A DNA stretch of 33,807 nucleotides from a virus. Below the pieces are notes generated by a model that saw only the letters and a list, made by a program, of their open reading frames with translations, was not told the origin of the DNA and did no database searches. Position 1 is the first letter of the stretch. Each line of letters begins with the position of its first letter. Both the position numbers and the translations under genes were made by a program. The stretch spans positions 1 through 33,807 of IMG/VR virus record IMGVR_UViG_3300008267_000240. One strand, given 5' to 3'. Below, piece after piece: positions 6,968 to 16,364 of the stretch.

Positions 6968-9201
6968 TGACGCAAAAGGTATTCGCCCTCGATACTCTTG
7001 CCGGTATCCAGCGGGATGGTACGGTATTCGATAAGCAGTACTACAACGATGGCCGTTGGGTAAGGTTTCAGCGTGGCCGACCTCGTAAAGTCGGGGGCTA
7101 TCGGGTTATCGCCAATGAACTTTTGGGGCCATCTAGGGGCGTTTGGGTCAACCCCCAAAACGGCTTTAACTTTGTCTTTTCCGGTTATTCAAGCGGCCTT
7201 CAAGAGCTCATCATCGATGACAACGGGGTGGGTGCCGGGGTAAACAACTTCACCCTTTCTAACTTTACGGCCACATCAACCAACCTTTGGCAGTTCGATG
7301 GCTTCTACGATGTTGCCGGAGCGGGGGTAAATTCTCTGCTTGCCCACCCAGGCCAAAACCTTGGGGCAATCGACAACACAACTAATAGCCCGGTTTTGAT
7401 TGGAGACATTAACGGCACAACAATGAGTCAAATAGGTGTTTTTACTGACTCAGTTACAACCTCAACTGGCACCCCAAACCTGACCTTGGCTGCGGCCAAC
7501 ACTCTAATTGGTGCCGGCCAAACGATCACAGGGGCTGGAATTCCGGCTTCAACCACCGTGGTTTCGGTCTCTGGAACGGCGGTTGTAATTTCAAACAATG
7601 CATCCGCATCGGCAACGGTGACCGCAACCTTTAATAACAATGTGACCGTATCTGGCGGGGTGGTATCCCTTCACCCTTATGTATTTGTATATGGTAACAA
7701 TGGCCTGATCAGGAACTGCTCAGCGGGTAATGCCCAAGATTGGGTGTCTGCCGATGCCAACGAGACCAATGTGGCCACCGGAAAGATCATCCAAGGACTA
7801 CCTGTTCGGGGTGGTTCAAACGCCCCATCAGGGCTTTTTTGGTCGCTAGACTCGCTAGTCAGGGTGTCCTACAACCCCCAATCCTTGGGTGTAGCTGGCA
7901 CCGGAAACTTTGCTCCGCCCACATTTTGGCGGTACGACATCATCTCGTCTCAGTCATCAATTCTGTCTTCCCAATCCGCTATTGAATACGATGGGGTCTA
8001 CTATTGGTGCGGAACGGATCGGTTTTTGCTCTATAACGGGGTGGTGAAAGAGATACCCAATCAGATGAACCAAAACTGGTTCTTTGACAATCTGAACTAT
8101 TCCCAAAGGCAAAAGGTATGGGTAACCAAGGTTCCTCGATTTGGCGAGGTGTGGTGGTTCTACCCCCGCGGTAACTCAACTGAGTGTAACGATGCGATTA
8201 TTTACAACATTAGGGAAAACACTTGGTATGACGCTGGCGAGGCTATAGGAGCAAGAAGGTCGGCGGGGTACTTCTCTCAGGTCTTCGCCTTTCCAATTCA
8301 GGCCGATTGGGATGTTCTGCCCCAAGAAACCCGCCTGACCGCTTCGTTTTCTTACACAAACGGTTTGGATAAGTTGACCACCGATACCTATTACGGATCG
8401 CTACGGGTCAACGATGTGGTTGAGGGGTTGGATATACCCAATAACACAACGATTACGGCTATCCAATCAAGCGGTATAGAGACCATAGGAGCGATTACGC
8501 CGGGGTCTGGGTATGTCGATGCCGTCTACACTAATGTCCCCCTCACAGGAGGCTCAGGAGCGGGCGCTACGGCCAATATAACAGTCTCCGGGGGTGCGGT
8601 TACCGCCGTTACGATATTTGATCCGGGTGCGGGTTATGAGGTCGGAGACTCTCTTTCTGCAAGCAATACAAACCTTGGGGGTAGCGGATCGGGATTTGCG
8701 GTTCCGGTGACTAACCTTTGGGTGATTGTCATTACCTTGTCTAACCCTCCGGTAGCCACGGCAACCGGGGATATTACTTTTAAGACTCCGGAAAACCGGA
8801 TTGATATTTACCAGCACGAAGTCGGGGTGGATGCCATCAACGGCCAAAATGTGGTTGCCATTGAGTCTTACTTTGAGACCTCAGACTTGGGTTGGGTGGC
8901 CGGTGGCCCATCGCAACCAACCATGGAAGGGGCAAACCGTTGGATCAGGCTTGAGCGGGTAGAGCCGGACTTCGTTCAAAACGGCCAAATGAGCCTAATA
9001 GTGACCGGAAGGCCATACGCCCAAATTGCTGACCAAGACTCCTCGCCGTTCTTTTTTGACCCAACCACCGGCAAGATCGATATGAAAGAGCAGCGCCGGG
9101 AGCTCAGGCTCAAGTTCACCTCCAATGTGGTCGGAGGTAACTATCAACTTGGTCGAGTAATCCTGAATGCAGATATTGGTGATGTCCGAGGCTACTCATG
9201 A
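6967..9201 (+). CDS. Tail nozzle / packaged-DNA stabilisation protein (P22 gp10-like)
   Basis: A 744-residue protein. The N-terminal part (DKQYYNDGRWVRFQRGRPRK, then ANELLGPSRGVW) and the central part (DGVYYWCGTDRFLLYNG near 339-355, GEVWWFYPRGNS near 394-405) match the beta-propeller tail-nozzle proteins of short-tailed phages, which close the channel below the adaptor. Two low-complexity beta insertions interrupt it: about residues 155-230 (Thr/Ala/Val-rich) and about 505-575, a Gly-rich repeat with GSGY and GAGYEVGDSL motifs that recurs in many phage virion proteins. The C-terminus resumes a conserved region. It is flanked by the adaptor and fibre-like genes and is translationally coupled to the next gene through ATGA at 9198. 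Confidence 0.75.
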   Translation: MTQKVFALDTLAGIQRDGTVFDKQYYNDGRWVRFQRGRPRKVGGYRVIANELLGPSRGVWVNPQNGFNFVFSGYSSGLQELIIDDNGVGAGVNNFTLSNFTATSTNLWQFDGFYDVAGAGVNSLLAHPGQNLGAIDNTTNSPVLIGDINGTTMSQIGVFTDSVTTSTGTPNLTLAAANTLIGAGQTITGAGIPASTTVVSVSGTAVVISNNASASATVTATFNNNVTVSGGVVSLHPYVFVYGNNGLIRNCSAGNAQDWVSADANETNVATGKIIQGLPVRGGSNAPSGLFWSLDSLVRVSYNPQSLGVAGTGNFAPPTFWRYDIISSQSSILSSQSAIEYDGVYYWCGTDRFLLYNGVVKEIPNQMNQNWFFDNLNYSQRQKVWVTKVPRFGEVWWFYPRGNSTECNDAIIYNIRENTWYDAGEAIGARRSAGYFSQVFAFPIQADWDVLPQETRLTASFSYTNGLDKLTTDTYYGSLRVNDVVEGLDIPNNTTITAIQSSGIETIGAITPGSGYVDAVYTNVPLTGGSGAGATANITVSGGAVTAVTIFDPGAGYEVGDSLSASNTNLGGSGSGFAVPVTNLWVIVITLSNPPVATATGDITFKTPENRIDIYQHEVGVDAINGQNVVAIESYFETSDLGWVAGGPSQPTMEGANRWIRLERVEPDFVQNGQMSLIVTGRPYAQIADQDSSPFFFDPTTGKIDMKEQRRELRLKFTSNVVGGNYQLGRVILNADIGDVRGYS

Positions 9202-9467
9202 CGATCTCTGCCCAAGCGGGGCAACCCCTAATCTATGACCCACGGTTCCATACCTTTGAATCTTGGGCGGCCTTGATGTGCGAGCAATATACGGCTCAAC
9301 AATTGGAAATACCCACCCAGCTCACCGATTGGAAGTTGTGGGGCAACGGCCTAAAGGCTATCGATATCTTTACTAATGAAGCAATTCCATCGACCGACAA
9401 CTATGACAATTGGTTTGATTGGGCGGCGGCTTTGTTGGCTTCGGTGAACCCAGGATCGGTCTCATGA
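9198..9467 (+). CDS. Small acidic protein of the tail region
   Basis: An 89-residue protein, MTISAQAGQPLIYDPRFHTF, rich in Trp and Asp (FESWAALMCEQYTAQQLEI, NWFDWAAALLASVNPG). ATGA overlaps couple it to the nozzle gene before it and to the diiron protein after it. Similar small Trp-rich proteins often follow the nozzle gene in short-tailed phages, where they may act as tail or ejection cofactors, but there is no diagnostic motif. No membrane segment or signal peptide is seen. Confidence 0.7.
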   Translation: MTISAQAGQPLIYDPRFHTFESWAALMCEQYTAQQLEIPTQLTDWKLWGNGLKAIDIFTNEAIPSTDNYDNWFDWAAALLASVNPGSVS

Positions 9468-10156
9468 AGTATTGGTGCGAAAACAATCCTGTAAGAACGC
9501 ACTTCTATGATGGATGGAGCATCCTGTTCCCGGCTTGGGAAAAAGCATTTGTTTATGTTGCCTCGCACTATAAAGAAAAAGTTAGCGATGAGGACTTAAA
9601 AGTCCGGATCGACCAGTTCTGTAAACAAGAGTTAGCCCATGCCAACGCCCATCAGGCACATAACAAGGCTCATGACCTAGGCAACATGGAGGCACGGGAG
9701 TTGAGAAAGGCTCGGTTGGTCTTTCGCCGGCCAAACCATCAAATGTGGTTGGCCACTATGGTGTCGATTGAGCATATGGCCGCCTGCGGTGCTAGAACCT
9801 TTTTAAAGCGGTATGAGAACCAAGCAAGTAAAGAATTAAATCTGTACAAGTGGCATTGTAGGGAAGAGTTGGAGCATAAAAGTCTAGCCATGGATCTGTG
9901 GATTCATTTTGGCAATTCCCGCTATACCCTCAAAAAAGTAGCCGCCTTGAATATGTTCTATGTTCTAAATTCGGTTCTCAAGTACACGATTACAAAATGC
10001 AAAGAAGATGGCGTTTTGTGGAAACTGTCAACAATAAAGTCGTTTGTGGGTCTTGGCTTGGAGTTGATTTTCAAGTCTTGGATTCCTTACACAGAAATCT
10101 TTCAAAAGAATTTTCATCCCAATAATCACGATGACTCTAAATGGGTGGCGGCATGA
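9464..10156 (+). CDS. Ferritin-like diiron protein (COG3687 / PF10118 metal-dependent hydrolase family)
   Basis: A 230-residue helical protein starting at ATG 9464, which shares ATGA with the previous stop. The helices carry a full diiron ligand set in order: E26 (PAWEKAF), E56 and H59 (CKQELAH, an ExxH), E103 (SIEHM) and E135 with H138 (ELEH, a second ExxH). H63 and H131 lie nearby. This E, ExxH, E, ExxH pattern is that of ferritin-like four-helix bundles and fits the predicted metal-dependent hydrolase family COG3687/PF10118. The substrate of that family is not established, so an enzyme or oxygen/iron role is inference. A position between nozzle and ejection-protein genes is unexpected for a metabolic enzyme and raises the possibility of a virion component. 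The next gene overlaps it by four bases. Confidence 0.75.
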   Translation: MKYWCENNPVRTHFYDGWSILFPAWEKAFVYVASHYKEKVSDEDLKVRIDQFCKQELAHANAHQAHNKAHDLGNMEARELRKARLVFRRPNHQMWLATMVSIEHMAACGARTFLKRYENQASKELNLYKWHCREELEHKSLAMDLWIHFGNSRYTLKKVAALNMFYVLNSVLKYTITKCKEDGVLWKLSTIKSFVGLGLELIFKSWIPYTEIFQKNFHPNNHDDSKWVAA

Positions 10157-10644
10157 CGGAAGAGAAGTCATATCGTAAAGCGTTTGGATCGATGAGCGTA
10201 GATGACATTCTACGCACCGATTGGGAAAAGAACTATAAAGACAAAGGCATACCTCTAGAGGTTGCTAGGGCATCTTTTAAGGTTCAGATAGATACTGGAT
10301 CGTTAGTCTTTAGAATGGGAAACACGCTTATTCTTTTTGTCCCTGAAGATGACTTTCAAGTAATTAAATTTCACACAATCACGGCAAATGGATTAGAAGA
10401 GTTTTTTTCTATTGTTTCAAAGTTTTTAATTTCTGCCAATAAAACAAGAGGTGTGGAGATTGCGTACACTTATTTAAACGATAAGACTATTTACGATGTC
10501 ATTAAAAAAGGGTATGGCTCATACATGATGTTAGAGCCAAACGATGATGACCCATCAAAAGGAAAATATAAACTTATTATTGAAATTGGTTCTTTAGTCA
10601 GAGAAATGGAAAATCGGGGAAAGGAACCAAATGGGTTGGGTTGA
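10153..10644 (+). CDS. Uncharacterised protein between the diiron and ejection-protein genes
   Basis: A 163-residue protein from ATG 10153 (ATGA overlap). An ATG twelve bases upstream is also in frame but less likely. It has mixed alpha/beta character: MTEEKSYRKAFGSMSVDDIL at the start, a beta segment near RMGNTLILFVPEDDFQVIKF, and a C-terminal pair of strands around YKLIIEIGSLV. The spacing of NDKTIYDVIKKGYG and the following strand is reminiscent of GNAT-fold virion proteins found at this position in some podoviruses, but no acetyl-CoA binding motif can be shown. The local DNA, especially 10320-10600, is clearly more AT-rich than its flanks. It overlaps the large ejection protein by 14 bases. 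Confidence 0.6.
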   Translation: MTEEKSYRKAFGSMSVDDILRTDWEKNYKDKGIPLEVARASFKVQIDTGSLVFRMGNTLILFVPEDDFQVIKFHTITANGLEEFFSIVSKFLISANKTRGVEIAYTYLNDKTIYDVIKKGYGSYMMLEPNDDDPSKGKYKLIIEIGSLVREMENRGKEPNGLG

Positions 10645-13600
10645 AGATAAAGTTGAAGACCTCGGTGATGCAGTAGAAGATGCCGTTGAATGGGTCGGAG
10701 ATGAAATTGTCGATCCGGTGGTTGACTTTGCCGGGGACATGATTGATGCGGCTCTCGATAACCCGATAAAAACAATCGCCCAGATTGCGGCCATAGCAAC
10801 CCAACAGTATTGGCTACTTCCTTATATTGAAGGAGCGGATGTCGCCGCTAAAGGTGGTGATATTGAAGATGTGGCTAAGGCGGTCGTAATTGCAGTTGTT
10901 GCCCAAGAAGCCGGGGCACGGGTTGGCCAAGCGGTTGCAGCCAATACAACAAATGCTGCCACGGCGATGAATTATGGCGTAAATGCAGGATCACAACAGG
11001 CCGCTATGCTTGCCGCCCAAGAAGCCGGTATGCAGACCGCCTCACAGATTGCGGGAAATATCGCTGGTTCAGCGGCCGGTTCTGCCGCATCCGCAATTGT
11101 TACCGGACAAGACCCTGTTAAGGCAATGATCACAGGTGGGGTGAATGCCGCCGTTCCTGCCGTATTGGGACAGGTTGATGGATTCCGGGACTTATCTCCA
11201 ACCACCCAAAAGATTATTGAAACCGCAGTTAAAACTCAACTTGCCGGGGGTGATGTTGGGGCGGCGGTTATTCGTTCAGCAATCGTAAGTTCCCAACTCG
11301 CAACGGACACAATTAAGAAACTAGATCCAAATGGAACTCTTTCAAAGAGTCAACAAGCTATTCTTGCCGATGTTGTGACCGCAGCTTCCGTGGCGGCATT
11401 TACAGGCGGAAATGTTAATGCGGCCATTCAAAAAGAACTATTCAACGCAGGTTCCAAAGCTCTTGGCGATGCGGCAACGGCTAAAGTTAAAGAATTAACA
11501 ACCAAGACCCAACAAACATCTGAACGGATGGCTTCGGTTGCAACGCAGGTTTCAGAAAATGAATCCAAACAAAATGAAGTAATTAATCAGTACAACATAG
11601 TCAGGGATCAATTAAGCGTAAGACTAGAAAAACAAAATGAATTAAAAAAGGTAATGGAGAGCAATAGCGAAACAGCAAATTTTTATGTCAAAGAATATAA
11701 CTCTGGAAATCTTCAAAAAGATGTTGTTGAAAGTTGGATAGCAACAGCTAATCGGTCAATTGAAGAATACAACTCTTATGTCACTTCACTTAATAGCGAC
11801 TATGAAAATGTATTTAAACCTGACTTGGATAAGTACGAATCTGAACTTAACGCTTTAAAAATACCTCATGATCAATTAGTTGCTGACTTTCAAAAAGAAC
11901 AGGCAAGCATAAAAGAATTAGCATTAGAACTAGGCAAAGAAGTTGAAGTCTTAGAAAACGGCGTTAAAAAGTCGTTTGTTGGGGTTATGGATACAAACTT
12001 CAATCCTGATGAATACCGCAAGATTAATGGATTGGATGCAAGTGTTGATCCCTACAATCATTGGCTTTCAACTGGTCAGTACGAAAAACTTCCAACAAAT
12101 TACAAGGCGGCAGAATCTTCCGTAGTGGAGCAACAAGCCCGCTTATTGTCTGAGGCATTAGAGGCTCGAGACTTAAAACTTACAAACCTCACAAAAGAAG
12201 ATCGGGAACGCTTTTACGAAACCATTGAAAACCAGTTTGGTAGCGATTTCAATGCGTTAAAGAACGCCACCATTGCTGACTTCGATGTTGATGATATTTT
12301 GCAGACCTCCTCATCCTCAACAGTCAATGAGGATTTGGTCAAAGATACCTACAACGCCGACAACCGGCCATCCTCAACGACTTACACGCCGCCAGAAGGA
12401 TATAAGTTAGCCACCTCAGAAGAGATTTTTGGCAACCAAGCCGTTCTAATGCCAACTTCTAACGGGGCATATGCATGGCTATCCAACGCCTCCGCAGATC
12501 AAAAAACCGATGGATACTTTTGGGACCCTGTGACCGGAGACAAAAAACTCCGGATTACGATTGAGGGTGTAGGTGACACCCGTGGGGTTGGAAACACGCT
12601 TGATGAGATGCGCGACCAAGACCCTATGGGTTGGTTTGAGATGTACCAAGACTTTGCCTCTGATGACAAGAAGAAAATTGACTTGGGAGACACGGTCTAT
12701 AACTACATCAAGGAAGCCTACGATAACTTCCAAAATAAACTGACTCCGGCAGAAAAAGAGGCTCTTGCAAGGTTTACTGCATCCGCAAGGCCAAATAGCA
12801 CCACCCTTGATTTAATGTCAGGAATTGTCAATGGTATCAAAGGCATTACCGATGCCTTCGGTGCAGACAACTCAGTATCAAAGGCTTTGGGAACCGCCCG
12901 TGGTTACATCCAATCGCTCTATAGTGCTGAGGCGTTAAATGACAAAGCCTTACAAGCCAAAATTCTTAATGATGCAAAAGACAAAGGTGTTTTGGATCAA
13001 GTAATTGCCGGTGTTGAAGCGTTAGTTGCCTATCCAGGTGTAATCGTAGAGGCGGCGGGAACTATCGTTCCAAATGTGGCCGCAGCCATGGCTACATCGG
13101 TTTTAGGCGCTCCTATGGTCGTAGCTCGCATCGCTCAGTACGGGACAGGAGCGGTGTCTGGAGCGGGAATTATCAAGGGCACTATTTACGATGAAACCAA
13201 GAAAGCGTTAATTGCCTCGGGCGTTGATCCCGGTACGGCAGAAATTAAGGCTCAGCAGGCTCAGGCTTATAACGGCAAAAATCTTGATTCCATCATTGCC
13301 GGCGCAATATTGGGAACCGCGGCCGCTATGGGACCAGCGGAAAAAATCCTTACAAAAGAAATAGCATCAAATATTGCTGAGGGTGTTGCCGCCAAGAATG
13401 TTGCGGGGCAGTTTGTTGTAGGCGGATTGAAAGAAGGCATTCCTGAGGCAGCTCAGGGCGGCCAAGAAAAGTTAGCGGAAAACATCGCTCTTCAGCGTGA
13501 AGGTTTTGCAGTCCCGACATGGCGCGGTGTTGTTGCATCCGGTACTTTAGAGGGGGTAGCGGGTGGCCCTATCGGAGGTGCCGCAGATGTTGCCTCAAAT

Positions 13601-15262
13601 CTACAGAAATATGATGCCGCCTACACTACAAGACAAGAACTTGAGCAACAGGCTGCCACAGAGGGGTATACCCTCAAGCCTGAGGACTACGCAAGATTTA
13701 CGGGTGCAAAAGACGAACAACCTACTTTAGAGTCCTTCCAAACTTACTCAGACCCGCTTGCAACACTAGAGTCAGAAGCCCGTGCGTTCTTGGCTGAGCA
13801 AGGATATACCGCCCCGACAGATGCTGATGTTCAAAAGATTGTTGGCCAAATCATTGAAACCCAGGCTAAAGAACAGGCCATATCAATTGCCGATCCAAAT
13901 GTATTTGATGTGGCAGAGATTAAGGCCGCGGCGGCGGCAGAGGGTTACACCCTTACCGATCAGCAGGCGTTGGCGTTGGCTCGCCAAGCTAATGAGGCAG
14001 AAGCAACCGCCGCCTATCGGGCGCAGATTGATCCATTGGCTACCCTCCAATCAGAGGCGCAAGAGTTCTTTAATACCTATGGGTATACGCCCCAGCCAAA
14101 CGAATTGGCGCAATTTGTTCTGTCCAAACCTGAGGCAGAGGTCAAGACCTCAATCGGGGAGTATGTTGATCCACGGCAAGTAACCCAAGCGGAAGTTGAG
14201 GCGTTTTATAAGGAGTTTGGTTATGTCCCGAACTCTCAAGAAATTGCTGAATATGTTCGCCAAGGCAAAGACATCCAACAGCAACAGGTCAAGTCACAAC
14301 TTGAATCCTATGTCGATCCACTTCTAACGACCACAGAAGAGGTTGTTGCAAAGTACAGAACTTTAGGTCTAGACCAACCAACGCCCGAAGATGTGGCTGA
14401 GTTTGTTGGCCAAAGACCGGAAGAAGCAACTTTAGAAGATGTTGCTAAAAACATAGATAAGGCTCGATATAACGCCTTACAACAAAGCATCGCCCTACAA
14501 AAGACTCAGGGTGAGAGACAGGCCGCCCAACAAGCCGCCATGCTTCCTTTGATCGGCCAAGCCCCTCAAGTCACCCCTGCCGATGACTCCGCAAAGTTTA
14601 AAAAGCCCTTTATCACAAGCACCACTAAGCAAGAGGAGTTCAAGGGGCCACTACAAGAGTTCATGGCCGAGGTTCAGTCCTCAGACTATGGTGACCAACC
14701 GTTTACGCAGACTCAGTCGCAGACAACCCCCGAAATACGGGAAAATACCCAACAAGGAGATCCTTTCATGCCGAATTACTTTACCTATGGGCAATCTACT
14801 GACATAGATCAGTTGTTTAGCCCATTCGGAACGGCGGGCACATCGTTCTACGGCTTGGAGCCGATGATCGCAAAAAGAGGTGGGTTGGCCACACCTCTGA
14901 TGGCCGGTGGCGGCCAAACCCGTTACGGCAGATATGCCGGCGGGGGCTTGCCTATGGTGGCGCACTCCGGTAAGGCGAGGGTAGACTTTCGGCAGGGTGA
15001 TGCGGTGACCGGCCCTGGGGATGGCCAATCTGATGACATTCCAGCGATGTTGGCTGATGGGGAGTTTGTGATCCCCGCCGATGTGGTGGCCGCTTTAGGT
15101 AACGGCTCAACCAAAGCTGGCTCCGATAAGTTGTACGACATGATGCATTCGATCAGGGCATACCACCGGTCGGCAAAGCCAAAGGACTTACCCCCGGAGG
15201 CTAAGGCAAACCCGCTAGATTATTTGAAGGGCAAAAAGTCTGCTCAGAAGGCTAGGAGATAG
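10631..15262 (+). CDS. Giant internal virion (ejection) protein
   Basis: A 1543-residue protein, by far the largest in the window, with AAGGAA four bases before its ATG. In order: an acidic amphipathic N-terminus (VEDLGDAVEDAVEWVGDEIV) of a type seen in podovirus ejection proteins; Ala/Gly-rich hydrophobic helices to about 290; a long coiled coil (about 290-450); a segment YRKINGLDASVDPYNHWLST near 460-480; a second hydrophobic stretch (about 790-860) that could insert in a membrane; six degenerate repeats (about 998-1265); a Gln-rich linker; and a C-terminal module GPGDGQSDDIPAMLADGEFV (about 1460-1480) shared by many phage internal proteins. It most likely enters the host with the DNA and helps build the trans-envelope channel. 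The exact division of labour with the next three genes is unknown. Confidence 0.75.
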   Translation: MGWVEDKVEDLGDAVEDAVEWVGDEIVDPVVDFAGDMIDAALDNPIKTIAQIAAIATQQYWLLPYIEGADVAAKGGDIEDVAKAVVIAVVAQEAGARVGQAVAANTTNAATAMNYGVNAGSQQAAMLAAQEAGMQTASQIAGNIAGSAAGSAASAIVTGQDPVKAMITGGVNAAVPAVLGQVDGFRDLSPTTQKIIETAVKTQLAGGDVGAAVIRSAIVSSQLATDTIKKLDPNGTLSKSQQAILADVVTAASVAAFTGGNVNAAIQKELFNAGSKALGDAATAKVKELTTKTQQTSERMASVATQVSENESKQNEVINQYNIVRDQLSVRLEKQNELKKVMESNSETANFYVKEYNSGNLQKDVVESWIATANRSIEEYNSYVTSLNSDYENVFKPDLDKYESELNALKIPHDQLVADFQKEQASIKELALELGKEVEVLENGVKKSFVGVMDTNFNPDEYRKINGLDASVDPYNHWLSTGQYEKLPTNYKAAESSVVEQQARLLSEALEARDLKLTNLTKEDRERFYETIENQFGSDFNALKNATIADFDVDDILQTSSSSTVNEDLVKDTYNADNRPSSTTYTPPEGYKLATSEEIFGNQAVLMPTSNGAYAWLSNASADQKTDGYFWDPVTGDKKLRITIEGVGDTRGVGNTLDEMRDQDPMGWFEMYQDFASDDKKKIDLGDTVYNYIKEAYDNFQNKLTPAEKEALARFTASARPNSTTLDLMSGIVNGIKGITDAFGADNSVSKALGTARGYIQSLYSAEALNDKALQAKILNDAKDKGVLDQVIAGVEALVAYPGVIVEAAGTIVPNVAAAMATSVLGAPMVVARIAQYGTGAVSGAGIIKGTIYDETKKALIASGVDPGTAEIKAQQAQAYNGKNLDSIIAGAILGTAAAMGPAEKILTKEIASNIAEGVAAKNVAGQFVVGGLKEGIPEAAQGGQEKLAENIALQREGFAVPTWRGVVASGTLEGVAGGPIGGAADVASNLQKYDAAYTTRQELEQQAATEGYTLKPEDYARFTGAKDEQPTLESFQTYSDPLATLESEARAFLAEQGYTAPTDADVQKIVGQIIETQAKEQAISIADPNVFDVAEIKAAAAAEGYTLTDQQALALARQANEAEATAAYRAQIDPLATLQSEAQEFFNTYGYTPQPNELAQFVLSKPEAEVKTSIGEYVDPRQVTQAEVEAFYKEFGYVPNSQEIAEYVRQGKDIQQQQVKSQLESYVDPLLTTTEEVVAKYRTLGLDQPTPEDVAEFVGQRPEEATLEDVAKNIDKARYNALQQSIALQKTQGERQAAQQAAMLPLIGQAPQVTPADDSAKFKKPFITSTTKQEEFKGPLQEFMAEVQSSDYGDQPFTQTQSQTTPEIRENTQQGDPFMPNYFTYGQSTDIDQLFSPFGTAGTSFYGLEPMIAKRGGLATPLMAGGGQTRYGRYAGGGLPMVAHSGKARVDFRQGDAVTGPGDGQSDDIPAMLADGEFVIPADVVAALGNGSTKAGSDKLYDMMHSIRAYHRSAKPKDLPPEAKANPLDYLKGKKSAQKARR
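13622..14430 (+). repeat. Six degenerate protein repeats in the giant ejection protein
   Basis: Six units of about 35-50 residues follow the pattern DP-x(3-5)-T-x-x-E-x(3)-F-x(3)-GY-x-P-(T/x)-x-x-E-(I/L)-A-x-FV-x-Q. Clear examples are SEAQEFFNTYGYTPQPNELA, AEVEAFYKEFGYVPNSQEIA and EEVVAKYRTLGLDQPTPEDV. The units have diverged enough that DNA identity is low, so this is an old duplication series. An alpha-helical linker or binding array is the likely structure. Confidence 0.75.
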
Positions 15263-15264
15263 AA

Positions 15265-16362
15265 ATGGCAATCACCCAAGGCGATCCGTTACCAAATGTT
15301 ACCCAAACGACCACCCGTGCGGAGGTCGCCCCGGATTACTACACCCAATACCTCCAAGACCTCTCCCAAGCGGGTCAGACCGCCATGGCAAGACCTGTTG
15401 GCCAAGGTGTCGCCCCGATGGATGCCCTTCAGACTCAGGGCTACGGGATGGTTCCAGGAGCGGCAACCTCTTATCAGCCAGGGCTGACCGCCGCCGGACA
15501 AACCGCAGCAACCGCTGCCGCGGGGTTTGACCCCAACCGGATACAAGCCCTCATGGACCCCTACCAAAGGCAGGTGGTCGATGAGATGGCAAGGCTCCAG
15601 CAACAGAACATACAAAGGTCGGTTCTACCTTCCCTAAAGGGAGCCTTTGTGGGGTCTGGAAACCTTGGCAGCCAGCGATATGCCGCTGCGACAGGCCAAA
15701 CCTTGGGCGATATGCAACGCAATTTGATGGGCCAACAGTACGGGGCGCTCTCATCTGGCTACCAAAACGCCATGAAGGCGGCCATGGAAGAGCTTCAACT
15801 ACAAAACCAAGCCGCTCAAACACAGGCTCAAATTGCTGGAAAAGAACAGGAATTAGGTCTGACCGGAGCTGGAGCGTTGACTAAGGCCGGGGCTGAGAAG
15901 CAAGCCTATGAGCAGAGCCTGCTCGATTACCCCCTGAAAACCGCTACAACCGCCGCTGGTCTAATGCGTGGCTATCAAATGCCAACCACCCAAACTGAGA
16001 CTTTTGTGGGGCCAAAGGCTGGCCTGTATAAAACCTCAGACTTGGCAAACATCCTTGGAGTTCTATCAACCCTTGGGGCTATCCGGCCAGGTGGCGTGAC
16101 TTACGATGCCCAAGGCAAGCCAATAGCAAGCGATAGCCTCCTCAAGGGCGTTTCGGATTTATTTTCAAAAGGTGCCGACGCAATTGGATCAACAGATTTT
16201 TATAAAAAGCTTTTTGGCACGGGTTCTGATTCTTACGGCAAGTCGGGTGACCCAGATGAGGATATTGGGCCATATTACGGGCCATCAACGACCAGCGTCC
16301 CAACTTCTCAGGAAGAGCCGCCTGGTAAACGCGGTGGATTATTCCATGTAAGTAAGGGCTAA
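15265..16362 (+). CDS. Internal virion protein
   Basis: A 365-residue, Ala/Gln/Gly-rich protein, with AGGAG upstream of the ATG and only two bases after the previous stop. Recognisable blocks: YYTQYLQDLSQAGQTAMARP near the start, NRIQALMDPYQRQVVDEMAR and GAFVGSGNLGSQRYAAATGQ in the middle, and a short basic end (PGKRGGLFHVSKG). The DPYQxQVVDxM and GAFGxxGSxR-type blocks are frequent in short-tailed-phage internal proteins. Helical and unstructured stretches predominate, and there is no enzyme signature. It lies second in a run of four ejection-type genes. The functional class is inferred from context and composition. Confidence 0.65.
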   Translation: MAITQGDPLPNVTQTTTRAEVAPDYYTQYLQDLSQAGQTAMARPVGQGVAPMDALQTQGYGMVPGAATSYQPGLTAAGQTAATAAAGFDPNRIQALMDPYQRQVVDEMARLQQQNIQRSVLPSLKGAFVGSGNLGSQRYAAATGQTLGDMQRNLMGQQYGALSSGYQNAMKAAMEELQLQNQAAQTQAQIAGKEQELGLTGAGALTKAGAEKQAYEQSLLDYPLKTATTAAGLMRGYQMPTTQTETFVGPKAGLYKTSDLANILGVLSTLGAIRPGGVTYDAQGKPIASDSLLKGVSDLFSKGADAIGSTDFYKKLFGTGSDSYGKSGDPDEDIGPYYGPSTTSVPTSQEEPPGKRGGLFHVSKG

Positions 16363-16364
16363 TC

